Origin: Brachyspira hampsonii
GTDB taxonomy: Bacteria > Spirochaetota > Brachyspiria > Brachyspirales > Brachyspiraceae
Direction: 5' to 3'
Assembly: GCF_001746205.1 (NCBI RefSeq)
Contig: NZ_MDCO01000009.1
Location: 1-64,000, forward strand
Length of the DNA: 64,000 nucleotides
Both the position numbers and the translations under genes were made by a program. Under the pieces are notes generated by a model. It searched no databases. It was not told the DNA's origin and saw only the letters and a list, made by a program, of their open reading frames with translations. This document shows positions 8,915 to 17,862 of the stretch, piece after piece (the stretch's first letter is position 1; each line of letters begins with the position of its first letter).

Positions 8915-9135
8915 TTATTGCTCCAAATGATATATTTTGATATATTATCATATAATAGTTTTTTTTTCAAATAAATTTTACTAAAAAACTCATTCCTAAA
9001 ATAACTATGAATTATTTTTTTTAATTTATTTGTTATATTAAAGTATATTATTTAATTAAATTATATTTTATGAACTATTTTGTTTGGTATAGGTTTCTTT
9101 ATAAATATGTAATACTGTAATCTTTTATTGTAAAA

Positions 9136-9166
9136 AATCCTATCCATAAATAATATGAATAGGACT
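9136..9166 (-). terminator. Terminator downstream of the first lipoprotein gene
   Basis: Thirteen-base arms (9136-9148 and 9154-9166) pair throughout when two G-U pairs are allowed, with a 5-base loop. On the minus strand the hairpin is followed by a T-run (complement of the A-run at 9132-9137), which suits the lipoprotein gene ending at 9192. The rest of the 277-base gap 8915-9191 is AT-rich and holds nothing else I can name. Confidence 0.75.
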
Positions 9167-9191
9167 TTAATTTTTATATTGAAGAATTGTT

Positions 9192-10184
9192 TTACTGCTT
9201 AGTCAATTCTACAGTGCTTCCATCTGGTTTAGTATATGTAGCTGTTGTTTTATCGTTGCTGAATGTTATTTTATGATCTATTTTTTCTATTGCAGCATCA
9301 TTTGAAAATAAAATCTCTGATATTGTTAAATTGTCATTATTTATTATTTCAGAATGATAGTTTCCTTCTTTCATGGTGCTGATTGTAGCAATATTTTCTT
9401 CTACTTTCAAAACTATATCTCCTGATGAATATGTTCCTAAATAAGGAGTAAATAGATCTGATTTCATTAATTCATAAGAATATTCTTTTCCATATATAAA
9501 ATCTATTTTATATATTATTCTATCTTTTTCTAATTCATACGACATTATAACCTTTTCATTATTATTGTCATAATGTTCTGATTTTAAAACATTATCTTGT
9601 AATGTGAAAGTCATTCCCACATTTGTCATTCCTTTATATCCGTATATATTACCTTCTTTGTCTATTAAAATAGTATAATTTTTAGTTTTGATTTGACCAT
9701 TAGTATCGAAAGTTGGTATATAGTAATTACCAGTATATGCTTCCAATCCTTTAATTTTATTTATTACTACATAGTCTTCATCAGGAATATTAAAATCTTC
9801 TTTATCAAAGATATTTTTTCCGCTGAATTTTATATGATCATCAAAAAGATTAACTTCAAGTATTGAATATATTTGATTATATGTGTTACTTAACTGAGAG
9901 TTTCCATTAATATCCATTAACAATGAATTTTTTGATAAAGATAAATTAGTTATTGGATTTTTATCTTCTCCTATGTATATATTTCCATTTTCTATTCTAA
10001 ATACGACATGAGTGTAGCTTCCATTTGTAAATTCATGTTCATGATAGTATCGGCCGTCATATCCTTTTAGAAAGTTTGATATTTCTACAGCATCTGTTTT
10101 TATTTCTTTGGTATTATTACCTGAACATCCAGTAATAAATATAATCATTACTAATGACATAATTAATAAAAATTTTTTAATCAT
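9192..10184 (-). CDS. Putative lipoprotein, paralogue of the neighbouring lipoprotein
   Basis: A 330-residue predicted lipoprotein. A type II signal peptide KKFLLIMSLVMIIFITGC ends in the lipobox ITGC (Cys about residue 20), followed by SGNN. The mature part is beta-rich with repeated blocks built around Y-G-YY and a C-terminal block FSNDKTTATYTKPDGSTVELTKQ. The next gene ends with a very similar block (VFNDDKSKAVYTKPDGTAIELNRY), so the two are tandem duplicates. The repeated blocks (FLKGYDGRYY, LEAYTGNYY, FTPYLGTY) suggest several copies of one small beta unit. Location would be the outer or inner membrane surface. Function unknown. Confidence 0.7.
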   Translation of the reverse strand: MIKKFLLIMSLVMIIFITGCSGNNTKEIKTDAVEISNFLKGYDGRYYHEHEFTNGSYTHVVFRIENGNIYIGEDKNPITNLSLSKNSLLMDINGNSQLSNTYNQIYSILEVNLFDDHIKFSGKNIFDKEDFNIPDEDYVVINKIKGLEAYTGNYYIPTFDTNGQIKTKNYTILIDKEGNIYGYKGMTNVGMTFTLQDNVLKSEHYDNNNEKVIMSYELEKDRIIYKIDFIYGKEYSYELMKSDLFTPYLGTYSSGDIVLKVEENIATISTMKEGNYHSEIINNDNLTISEILFSNDAAIEKIDHKITFSNDKTTATYTKPDGSTVELTKQ

Positions 10185-10299
10185 TTTTACTCCTTTGTAA
10201 ATTAAAATATTATTTTTTAAATAATATGTTAATATTGTAAAAAAATCAATATCATTATTTGTTATAATAATTTAATTATTTATTTTTATGAAATAATTT

Positions 10300-11370
10300 T
10301 TAGTATCTATTTAATTCAATAGCTGTACCATCTGGTTTTGTATATACTGCTTTGCTTTTATCATCATTAAATACAAATTTATGCTCTTTTGTACCTTCTC
10401 TCGAAGAATACTGATATATAGTTAAAGTATTTCCAATGATAACAGGTGTATAGCTATATGGCACAGTATTTAATTGAGCATCAGTAGTTGTTATTGTTAA
10501 AGTTGTGCTGCTATCTGTTGATTTATATGTACCGCTATATGGGCTAAATAGATTGTATTTTGTTAAAGTTTCATACTGTAATTGATTATTAATCCAAGTA
10601 TTGCCAAATATTAATTTATAATCTTGATTTTCATCTTTATTATAAAAATGAAGTTCTTGTTTACTTGAAGTTCCTCCGGTTTGTTTATATGTTATTATTA
10701 ATACATTATTACTTAATTCTGCTTTTGAATAATTGATTTTAAAATTATCATCCATATACACTTGTCCGGCTGTATCTATAAGTATATAATATTTTTTAGT
10801 ATCATCATAGTCATAATAGTAGTAGTTTCCTGAATAAGTTATTAATTCTGATATAGGGTCTCCGATTTTTGTCTCATAGCCTATGGTTGGTTTTTGATAA
10901 TTTTCTTTGTGGAATATTGCATTTGCAAAGAGATAAATATTTCCATCGCTTCCGAAATTAAAAGTATACATTTCATCATTCATATCATACCCTAAATTAA
11001 TACCGGGACTTTCAGGCTTACCTTCTATATATATTTGAAGTTTATTTCCTACTAAAGTTTTCATTGTTGCTTCAACTTTGGTACCATATCCATTATATAT
11101 TAAATCGCCGTCTATTATATATCTAAGCCCAAGACTATTATCCTCGTATCTTGAATAATAAGTTCCGTTATGATTTTTTATAAATTCAGATATTTGTGCT
11201 TGATCTGTTATTATAATTTCTTCTGGCTGAGTACTTTGATTTTCTGTAGGATCTATAAAACTTCCATCTCCAATATTAATTTCCTTTTCTGGATTTGGGT
11301 CTGTTATTGTTGCTGAACAATTTAACATTAATAGAGATATAAATATTGTTAATAAAATTTTTTTAATCAT
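10300..11370 (-). CDS. Putative lipoprotein, tandem paralogue
   Basis: A 356-residue predicted lipoprotein with signal peptide MIKKILLTIFISLLMLNC; the spirochaete-style lipobox is LMLNC (Cys 18). It shares with its downstream neighbour the N-terminal phrase ISEFIKNHNGTYYSRYE, the internal block LITYSGNYYYYDYDD, FSPYSGTYKS, and the end YTKPDGTAIEL. An insertion of Pro/Glu/Thr-rich sequence follows the lipidated cysteine and probably acts as a tether. The 115-base gap to the paralogue has no hairpin, so read-through is possible. No enzymatic motif recognised. Confidence 0.7.
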   Translation of the reverse strand: MIKKILLTIFISLLMLNCSATITDPNPEKEINIGDGSFIDPTENQSTQPEEIIITDQAQISEFIKNHNGTYYSRYEDNSLGLRYIIDGDLIYNGYGTKVEATMKTLVGNKLQIYIEGKPESPGINLGYDMNDEMYTFNFGSDGNIYLFANAIFHKENYQKPTIGYETKIGDPISELITYSGNYYYYDYDDTKKYYILIDTAGQVYMDDNFKINYSKAELSNNVLIITYKQTGGTSSKQELHFYNKDENQDYKLIFGNTWINNQLQYETLTKYNLFSPYSGTYKSTDSSTTLTITTTDAQLNTVPYSYTPVIIGNTLTIYQYSSREGTKEHKFVFNDDKSKAVYTKPDGTAIELNRY

Positions 11371-11644
11371 AATTTTCTCCTAACAAAAATTATTGAAAAT
11401 ATAAAATAAGTTTATATAGTATTTAAATATTATTTTTACGAATATGTTAAGAAAATAAATATTATTGATATATAGCAATATTATCATAAATAAAATTTAC
11501 CTTACTATAATCTATATTATAATGATATAATAGGTTTATTAAAAGTCAATAATGAATATTCATTTTTTATAAACTATAATTGGTATATTTGTTAATTTAT
11601 CCATTTTTGTGTTTGAATTATAAATTAAAAAATAGTAAAATATA

Positions 11645-11672
11645 TTGACATTATTTTTTTATTTGCTATAAT
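11645..11672 (+). promoter_or_regulatory. Promoter of the riboswitch-ATPase transcript
   Basis: Perfect TTGACA (11645-11650) and TATAAT (11667-11672) with a 16-base spacer, about 20 bases upstream of the aptamer. Transcription would start near 11679. Confidence 0.85.
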
Positions 11673-11690
11673 AGTAATATACATAATTAA

Positions 11691-11793
11691 ATACTCATGA
11701 GGGAGTAATTGGCGTATTTCACGTGGCAAAGCCAACATCGCAGCTCTTAATTGGTAGAGTTTGGTTAGCCTTAATTAATGAGACTCAAGTATA
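11691..11793 (+). ncRNA. yybP-ykoY (manganese) riboswitch aptamer
   Basis: The leader contains the family's conserved pieces in order. GAGGGAGTAA follows a short P1 arm. Then come paired G/C-rich arms, an internal CCAACATCGC segment, and finally GAGACTCAAGTAT, which closes P1 (TGAG with CTCA, flanked by ATACT with AGTAT). The same P1 3' strand is the left arm of the terminator hairpin that follows, so ligand binding would stabilise P1 and prevent termination. Known members bind Mn2+ and often control P-type ATPases, matching the gene downstream. The call is by pattern and context, not by a covariance search. Confidence 0.8.
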
Positions 11794-11861
11794 AATAAAT
11801 CTTTAAAGATTAGTGTAATCTTCTATTCTTTGATGATTTATTTATGCATGAGTCTTTTTTT
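11781..11861 (+). terminator. Riboswitch-controlled transcription terminator
   Basis: A 21-base arm at 11781-11801 (starting AGACTCAAGTATAAATAAAT) pairs with 11835-11855 with one mismatch and one G-U pair, followed by seven T at 11855-11861. The left arm overlaps the aptamer P1 strand, giving mutually exclusive folds. This is the expression platform in front of the ATPase, whose AGGAGGT ribosome site lies at 11888-11894. Confidence 0.88.
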
Positions 11862-11899
11862 ATGCATTTTATTTTTAATAATTAAATAGGAGGTAATTT

Positions 11900-14536
11900 A
11901 TGAATGGTTTTTTAGGAAGTAAAGAAGATATTCTTAAAGAACTCAAAGTTGATTCTAAAATTGGGTTAACTGAAGACGGCAGAAAAACTAGTTTAGAAAA
12001 ATATGGTGCCAATAGTTTTACAAAAGAAAAAGGGGCTACTTTAATTCAAAAAATATTAGAAGCATTGAAAGAACCTATGATATTAATGCTTATATTTGCA
12101 GGCATTATAGCAATAGGTGTAAATACTTTAGCATATTTTAATGGAGGACATGCTGACTTTTTAGAATGTTTGGGTATATTTTTGGCTATAAGTTTATCTA
12201 TTACTATTACTATAGTTATGGAAGGTAAAAGTGCCAAAGCATTTGAAGCATTGAATAGTATTAATGAGGATATTAGAGTAAAAGTTATAAGAGACGGAAA
12301 TATAGAAATAATCAATCAGAAAGATTTGCTTGTAGGAGATATTGCTTTTATAGAAACAGGAAATAAACTTCCGGCTGACGGCAGATTATTAGAAAGCGTA
12401 TCTCTTAATATTGATGAATCAGCTTTAACAGGAGAAAGTGAGCCTGTAGAAAAAGATGCTGAAGCTATACTCACAGATGAAAAAACTCCTGTAGCTGAGA
12501 GAATAAATATGGCTTATTCGGGTTCATTTGTTACTACAGGTAATGGTAAAATGGTAGTTACCTCTGTAGGAGATGCCACAGAGTTTGGTAAAATAGCTAG
12601 AGAGCTTTCAAAAACAAAGAAAACTTCTACTCCTTTACAGGAAAAACTCGCTCTTTTAGGAAAAAGAATAGCGGCATTTGGTATAACTGCTGCTGTAATA
12701 GTATTTATTATTCAAGTAGTTAATTTTATAAGAACAGGTAATGCTAGTTTTGATACTATTTCTGAAGCGTTTATTACAAGTATAGTTTTGATTGTAGCAT
12801 CTGTACCAGAGGGACTTCCTACAATAGTTGCAGTTTCTCTTTCTATAAACATTATAAAAATGGCTAGACAAAATGCTTTAGTAAAAAAGATGGTGGCATG
12901 TGAGACTATAGGAAGTGTAAATGTTATTTGTTCTGATAAGACTGGTACTCTTACAGAAAATAAAATGACATTAAATAAATTATTTGCTAATGGTGAATAT
13001 ATAGAGCCTGAAAATATTAAAAATGAAAAGATTATAAAAAACTTTGCTATCAACTCTACAGCAGATGTTGATTATAAAGATAATCAGGCTAAGTTTTTGG
13101 GAAACCCTACAGAATGTGCATTACTTGTAGCAGCAAGCAAGTCTGGATTTAATTATAAAGAGATAAGAGAGAAATCAAAAATAATATATGAATATCCTTT
13201 CTCATCAGATACAAAAAACATGACAACAGTTGCCAAGATAGATAATGAAACTATTGTATTTACAAAAGGAAGCCCTGAAAAAATAATGGCTATGTGCAGT
13301 ATAGGTGATGCTGAGAAAAAAGGTATTGAAGAGGCAATAGAAAAATTCCAAAATGAAGCGAAAAGGGTAATAGCATTTGCTCACAAGATAGTAGATGATA
13401 ATGTTGAAAATAATAGAGAAAAACTTGAAAGTAATATGATATATGACGGATTTGTAGCAATATCAGACCCTGTAAGAAAAGAGGTTTATGATGCTGTTGA
13501 ACAATGCAGAAGTGCTGGAATAAACATAAAAATGCTTACAGGTGATAATATAGTTACAGCAACTGCTATAGCTAGAGAATTAAAAATACTTAATGAAAAC
13601 AGCATAGTTCTTGAGGCAAAAGATATTGATGCTATGGACGACAGCACATTAAAACAAAATTTAAGTAAGATATCAGTTATAGCAAGAAGCACTCCTACAG
13701 TAAAAATGCGTGTAGTTAATGCCATAAAAGAGATGGGGAATGTAGTTGCTGTTACAGGAGATGGTATTAATGATGCTCCTGCGATTAAAAATGCCGATGT
13801 TGGCGTTGCTATGGGTATAACAGGTACAGAAGTATCAAAAGAGGCTAGCGATATAGTTCTTCTTGATGATTCATTTGCTACTATTGTTAAAGCTGTTCAA
13901 TGGGGACGAGGAATCTATGATAATTTCCAGAGATTTATACAGTTTCAGCTTACAGTTAATTTAGCTTCTGTAGTGGTTGTTCTCATTTCTACATTGACAG
14001 GTTTGAAATCGCCTTTTTCTGCCATACAGTTATTATGGATAAACATTATTATGGACGGACCTCCAGCTATAGCTTTGGGACTAGAACCTATAAGAGACAA
14101 CTTGATGAAAAGGATGCCTACAAAAAGAAATGCAAGTATCGTAACTAAAAAGATGATATTTAAAATAGTATTTTCAGCTACCATTATGATAGTATTATTT
14201 ATGCTTCAAAGCAAATTAAATATACTTAATGTTACAGAGGCAGAACAGCCCACAGTATTATTTGCCATGTTTGTAATGTTCCAGATATTTAATTCTTTTA
14301 ATAGCAGAGAATTAGGATTTGACAGCGTATTTAAATACTTTTTGAATAATAAATTAATGCTTTTAAGTATGGGTATTACTTTTGTATTACAGATATTAGC
14401 AACTCAGTATGCTGGCGGATTTTTTAATACTGTACCTTTAAGCGTAGATACTTGGTTAAAAACGGTAGGAATTTCAGTTATTGTTATTTTAGTTGCAGAA
14501 ATTTTTAAAATATTTGCTAGAATGATAAAGAGATAA
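11900..14536 (+). CDS. P2A (SPCA/PMR1-like) P-type ATPase, probable Mn2+/Ca2+ exporter
   Basis: An 878-residue ATP-driven cation pump. N-terminal cation ATPase domain (about 1-55); actuator loop TGES (177-180); M4 ion site PEGLP (303-307); phosphorylation motif DKTGTLTEN with Asp346; hinge MLTGDN; GDGINDAP. M6 reads WINIIMDGPPA, with the Asn and Asp of ion site II and Met-Asp-Gly-Pro-Pro exactly as in the Golgi Ca2+/Mn2+ pump PMR1, whereas SERCA-type pumps have Thr before the Asp. Together with the manganese-type riboswitch upstream this points to Mn2+ export, with Ca2+ possible. It sits in the inner membrane. Expression should rise with the riboswitch ligand. Confidence 0.9.
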   Translation: MNGFLGSKEDILKELKVDSKIGLTEDGRKTSLEKYGANSFTKEKGATLIQKILEALKEPMILMLIFAGIIAIGVNTLAYFNGGHADFLECLGIFLAISLSITITIVMEGKSAKAFEALNSINEDIRVKVIRDGNIEIINQKDLLVGDIAFIETGNKLPADGRLLESVSLNIDESALTGESEPVEKDAEAILTDEKTPVAERINMAYSGSFVTTGNGKMVVTSVGDATEFGKIARELSKTKKTSTPLQEKLALLGKRIAAFGITAAVIVFIIQVVNFIRTGNASFDTISEAFITSIVLIVASVPEGLPTIVAVSLSINIIKMARQNALVKKMVACETIGSVNVICSDKTGTLTENKMTLNKLFANGEYIEPENIKNEKIIKNFAINSTADVDYKDNQAKFLGNPTECALLVAASKSGFNYKEIREKSKIIYEYPFSSDTKNMTTVAKIDNETIVFTKGSPEKIMAMCSIGDAEKKGIEEAIEKFQNEAKRVIAFAHKIVDDNVENNREKLESNMIYDGFVAISDPVRKEVYDAVEQCRSAGINIKMLTGDNIVTATAIARELKILNENSIVLEAKDIDAMDDSTLKQNLSKISVIARSTPTVKMRVVNAIKEMGNVVAVTGDGINDAPAIKNADVGVAMGITGTEVSKEASDIVLLDDSFATIVKAVQWGRGIYDNFQRFIQFQLTVNLASVVVVLISTLTGLKSPFSAIQLLWINIIMDGPPAIALGLEPIRDNLMKRMPTKRNASIVTKKMIFKIVFSATIMIVLFMLQSKLNILNVTEAEQPTVLFAMFVMFQIFNSFNSRELGFDSVFKYFLNNKLMLLSMGITFVLQILATQYAGGFFNTVPLSVDTWLKTVGISVIVILVAEIFKIFARMIKR

Positions 14537-14622
14537 ATTTTTTATATTAAAAATTGGAATTATTTTTTAAAATAATGTATAATAATTCCGAATTTATATA
14601 TAGTATAGAGTAGATATGAGAT

Positions 14623-16026
14623 ATGAATAATATTGCTATTATAGTATTTATATGTGTATTCATTACACTTTTGCTTATAGTTAGAAAGTTTTTATTTAAG
14701 AAATTATCAGATAAAACTTCTGATATTGATAAGGTAAATAAATTTCTTAGTGAAGGAAGAAATGATATTGCCTTATTAAAACTTAAAGAAATTTTAGCTA
14801 AAGATAAGTCAGGCATAAAAAGAGCTGAGATACATTCTATGATGGGTGACTGCTATGCCAAGATGGAAGAATATTCTTTTGCAATAGTAGAATACAGACA
14901 TGCTATAGATGAAGGGTATAATAATCCTGAAACTATTTTATCATTATCCAGAGCTTTAAATAAAATTGGTAAAAAGGAAGAAGCATTAGCTCAATATCTT
15001 ACACTTTTTAATATAGAAGATTATAAACTTGTGGTTGCACTAGAAATAGGTGTAATCTATTATGAAAATAGACAGTATGAAACAGCAATAAAGTATTTTG
15101 ATGAAGCATTAGATATACAGCCTAATAATTCAGAAGCCTTAAAATATAGAGCTTTTTGTTTTGTTAATATGGGCAATTTCAATGATGCTATATCTGCTAT
15201 GAATAATATATACAAGAAATTTCAAGATGATCCTTTGTTGAATTATAATTTAGGAAGAGCTTATAGAGGAAGAGAAGATTATAAATCTGCTATAAGGTAC
15301 TATTCCAATTCTTATAAAGACAAAGAGTATGCTGTTAAATCATTATATGAAATGGGTCTTTGTTATATTAAATTAGAAAATATTGAGGCTGCTATAAACA
15401 CTTTGGAAAAAGCTATAAGTTATGATAGTTATGATAAAGAATTAAATTTGGCTATACTTTATACTCTTTCTGAATGTTATGATATAGTGGGAAATATAAA
15501 TAAATCTATGGAGATATTAGAAAGTATAATTGTAATAGATCCTAATTATAAAGATGCTAATGAGAAACTCAACAATTATAAAGATTCAAGATACAGCGAA
15601 AATATTAAAAAATTCTTTAAATTGGAGGGAGATGAATTTATTGATGCTGCTTTAAAAGTTGTAGCAAGCATAGGACTCATACCATATTCTTCTAAGGTAA
15701 CTGATAAAAAATATATTATAGTTTTTGCTAAAGAGAGTAATAGTCCTCATTCTCCTAAAAAGATAGTTTATTTCAGAACTTCTTATAGTCCTATATTTAA
15801 TGATGAGCTTGTGAATTTATATGATTATGCGGTTAATGCAAATATTGCTAACAGCATACTGATAACTTGTGCTATGGTAAGTCCTGATGCTATAAGATAT
15901 GCTGCTATGTCAAGAATTGATATTGTGGGTATAAAGAGGCTTGAGAATCTGCTTGACAAATCTAATCTTACTAATTTACCTGTAGGTGTAACTAGAACAG
16001 AAGAAAAACTTAATTGGATATTATGA
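14623..16026 (+). CDS. Membrane-anchored TPR protein with an Mrr-like C-terminal domain
   Basis: A 467-residue protein. One N-terminal transmembrane helix (NNIAIIVFICVFITLLLIV, residues 2-20), then about eight TPR units (residues about 40-325, for example YETAIKYFDEALDIQPNN). The C-terminal domain (about 330-447) looks like the restriction endonuclease Mrr fold: a lead helix (DEFIDAALKVVASIGL), strands, then SILITCAMVSPDAIRYAAMSRIDIVGIKRLENLL, which resembles the Mrr end (ILVTT-FS--A---A----I-LIDG--L--L). The strand that normally carries Q-x-K reads VYFRTSYSP, so the nuclease site appears lost. The gene ends at a strong terminator. Role unknown; the scaffold part is secure, the Mrr relation is my inference. 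Confidence 0.7.
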   Translation: MNNIAIIVFICVFITLLLIVRKFLFKKLSDKTSDIDKVNKFLSEGRNDIALLKLKEILAKDKSGIKRAEIHSMMGDCYAKMEEYSFAIVEYRHAIDEGYNNPETILSLSRALNKIGKKEEALAQYLTLFNIEDYKLVVALEIGVIYYENRQYETAIKYFDEALDIQPNNSEALKYRAFCFVNMGNFNDAISAMNNIYKKFQDDPLLNYNLGRAYRGREDYKSAIRYYSNSYKDKEYAVKSLYEMGLCYIKLENIEAAINTLEKAISYDSYDKELNLAILYTLSECYDIVGNINKSMEILESIIVIDPNYKDANEKLNNYKDSRYSENIKKFFKLEGDEFIDAALKVVASIGLIPYSSKVTDKKYIIVFAKESNSPHSPKKIVYFRTSYSPIFNDELVNLYDYAVNANIANSILITCAMVSPDAIRYAAMSRIDIVGIKRLENLLDKSNLTNLPVGVTRTEEKLNWIL

Positions 16027-16055
16027 TATAATATTTTAAGTTGGTTATAGATGTG

Positions 16056-16094
16056 AACAGCAATAGATTAATATTCATTCTATTGCTGTTTTTA
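16056..16094 (+). terminator. Rho-independent terminator after the TPR/Mrr-like gene
   Basis: A perfect 12-base stem AACAGCAATAGA (16056-16067) with TCTATTGCTGTT (16079-16090), 11-base loop, then a T-rich tail. Confidence 0.88.
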
Positions 16095-16168
16095 TTTTAT
16101 AGCAGTTGATTTTTATTTAAAAGTAATTCAAAATAGTATAAAATTGTTTATGGGATAGTTTAAGCTAA

Positions 16169-16750
16169 ATGAAAAAAGTACAGGATTTTTATTTTAAAAA
16201 GGCAAAAGAAGAAAATTATAAAGCTAGAAGTGTATTTAAATTAGAAGAAGCTCAAAATAAATTTAAATTTATAAAGGCATCAGATACAGTTCTTGATGTT
16301 GGATGTTCTCCCGGATCTTTCAGTCAGTATATGCTCAATAAAATATTGAAAAGCGGCTGTGTTGTAGGTGTTGATATACTTCCTAATTCATTTGCTCATC
16401 AAAGATTTACATTTATATTGGGAGATATAAAAGAGATGGATATTACATCATTCAATAATACTTTATTTGATGTTGTAGTAAGCGATGCTATGCCTAATAC
16501 TACATCGGATAGGGAAACTAATCATTTCCGTTCCATTTCTTTATGCAGGTCTATATTTAATTTGGCTAAAGATGTATTAAAGGAGAATGGACATTTTTTT
16601 ATAAAGGTTTTTGATGGTAAAGATTTGCAGATATTCAAGAAAGAATTATCTGAATATTTTGATTCTGTAAATGTATTTAAACCTAAAAGTTCAAGAGATG
16701 AAAGCAGAGAAATATTTTTATTTTGCAAAAATTTTAAAAAGTTACGATAA
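16169..16750 (+). CDS. rlmE: 23S rRNA 2'-O-methyltransferase RlmE (FtsJ/RrmJ)
   Basis: A 193-residue SAM-dependent methyltransferase that 2'-O-methylates U2552 of 23S rRNA late in 50S assembly. The FtsJ pattern is complete: N-terminal FYFKKAKEENYKARSVFKLEE with the first catalytic Lys, SAM motif LDVGCSPGSFSQYM, the catalytic Asp in VVSDAMPNTT, the third residue Lys in HFFIKVFDG, and the final Glu in SRDESREIFLFC (K-D-K-E tetrad). Length is slightly shorter than the Escherichia coli enzyme. It heads a set of three same-strand genes spaced by 18 and 7 bases. Confidence 0.93.
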   Translation: MKKVQDFYFKKAKEENYKARSVFKLEEAQNKFKFIKASDTVLDVGCSPGSFSQYMLNKILKSGCVVGVDILPNSFAHQRFTFILGDIKEMDITSFNNTLFDVVVSDAMPNTTSDRETNHFRSISLCRSIFNLAKDVLKENGHFFIKVFDGKDLQIFKKELSEYFDSVNVFKPKSSRDESREIFLFCKNFKKLR

Positions 16751-16768
16751 TATAAAAAAGGAGTAATA

Positions 16769-17191
16769 ATGAAAAGAGAATTTGCTTTGGTATTAGAAAC
16801 TTATGAAAATAATATAGCTAAAGTTGAATTGCAGAGAAGTGCAAGCTGTGATGGATGTACTATATGTAATTCAGGAAAACCTGTTGTACTTAGAGCATTT
16901 AATAAAATTAATGCTGATAAAGGAGATAGTGTTGTTATAGAAGTTGAAGAATTAAAAAAGGGAATTAATTTTTTTGTTTATATAATACCTTTGATTTGTC
17001 TTATAGCAGGCTATTTTCTAGGAGAATATATATCTAAATTATCAAATATAGAGCATAATTTAGGTCCCATATTTTCTTTTATTGTATTTTTTGTTTATGT
17101 TATTTTAGGATTACGAAAATTAAAAAAGGATAATAAAATAATAGCAAATATAATTTGTAAAAATAAAGTTATAGAAAATTTTGATAAATAG
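16769..17191 (+). CDS. RseC/MucC-family membrane protein
   Basis: A 140-residue inner-membrane protein. The N-terminal soluble part carries the family's cysteine cluster (SASCDGCTICNSGKPVVLRA, about residues 26-46) followed by GDSVVIEVEE. Two transmembrane helices come next (FFVYIIPLICLIAGYFLGEYI and LGPIFSFIVFFVYVILGL). In other bacteria RseC takes part in reducing SoxR or in the sigma-E pathway, and related proteins sit with Rnf electron-transport genes. No sigma-E, SoxR or Rnf gene is in this window, so a redox-linked role is only inferred. AGGAG lies 7 bases before ATG 16769. Confidence 0.8.
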   Translation: MKREFALVLETYENNIAKVELQRSASCDGCTICNSGKPVVLRAFNKINADKGDSVVIEVEELKKGINFFVYIIPLICLIAGYFLGEYISKLSNIEHNLGPIFSFIVFFVYVILGLRKLKKDNKIIANIICKNKVIENFDK

Positions 17192-17198
17192 GCTTTAT

Positions 17199-17678
17199 AT
17201 GAGAAGAATAATACCAACTATAATAACTATTATTGCAGTATCAATCATAACATATCTGTTGATTTCTAAAGATAGACCTTATGAACAATCATATATAATA
17301 GGAAATGATGCTGTATCATCTTTAAATAAAGTTACAGGTCTTAAAGTTCGTCCTAAAATAGATAATATAGAAGAAGGGGATATAAAGATATTAAATTTTT
17401 ATAATGTTGATGATGTGATAAGTTATAGTGTTAAGTATGCCAATTATCTATGGAAGAATGAAGGATATTATATTACAACAAATTATTATTTTGGTAAAAA
17501 GCCTGATGGAAAAATAGAGCTTGCAAAAAACTCGTCTGAAGAGGGCAGAGTTATAAGAATAAATGTGGAGTGCAATACTAATAATTCATTTACTGTTATA
17601 CTAAGTTTGCTCAACGGCAGTTTAATAATGAGAAACACTAATGAAATAAGCAGTAATGAAGTGAATACTAATGATTAA
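17199..17678 (+). CDS. Membrane-anchored protein of unknown function
   Basis: A 159-residue protein. ATG 17199 (MRRIIPTIITIIAVSI) is preferred over TTG 17181 because the latter sits inside the end of the RseC-like gene and lacks a ribosome site. One N-terminal signal anchor (RIIPTIITIIAVSIITYLLI) is followed by an extracytoplasmic domain of mixed strands with SYSVKYANYLWKNEGYYITTNYYFG in the middle and a C-terminus rich in Asn and Ser. No family recognised. It starts 7 bases after the RseC-like stop, so it is probably co-transcribed with it. Confidence 0.6.
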   Translation: MRRIIPTIITIIAVSIITYLLISKDRPYEQSYIIGNDAVSSLNKVTGLKVRPKIDNIEEGDIKILNFYNVDDVISYSVKYANYLWKNEGYYITTNYYFGKKPDGKIELAKNSSEEGRVIRINVECNTNNSFTVILSLLNGSLIMRNTNEISSNEVNTND

Positions 17679-17767
17679 ATAAACTAGTTTACAACTTACA
17701 AATTAAAATAAAGTTTAAGATGTTATTTTTAAAATTTAAAATTAATTATATTTTTATGCTTTATAAG

Positions 17768-17782
17768 AGGATAACTTATCCT
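17768..17782. promoter_or_regulatory. Perfect palindrome upstream of the cNMP-regulator array
   Basis: AGGATAACTTATCCT is a perfect 7-1-7 inverted repeat 23 bases upstream of the -35 box of the first array gene. It may be an operator, or a weak transcript end for the preceding gene (no T-run follows). Confidence 0.45.
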
Positions 17783-17804
17783 AATAAAAAATAATTAATA
17801 TATA

Positions 17805-17832
17805 TTGTTATATACCAATTATAAAGTATAAT
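17805..17832 (+). promoter_or_regulatory. Promoter of the first cNMP-type regulator
   Basis: TTGTTA (17805-17810), a 16-base spacer and TATAAT (17827-17832), 30 bases before the ATG. Confidence 0.7.
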
Positions 17833-17862
17833 ATTTATATATAAAATTTATGGGTATTAATT

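Noticed and set aside
12046-14184. Minus-strand frames of 70-113 codons inside the P-type ATPase gene
   Set aside because: They are shadows of a gene with all family motifs in the plus frame, they lack ribosome sites, and their amino-acid composition is unlike real proteins.
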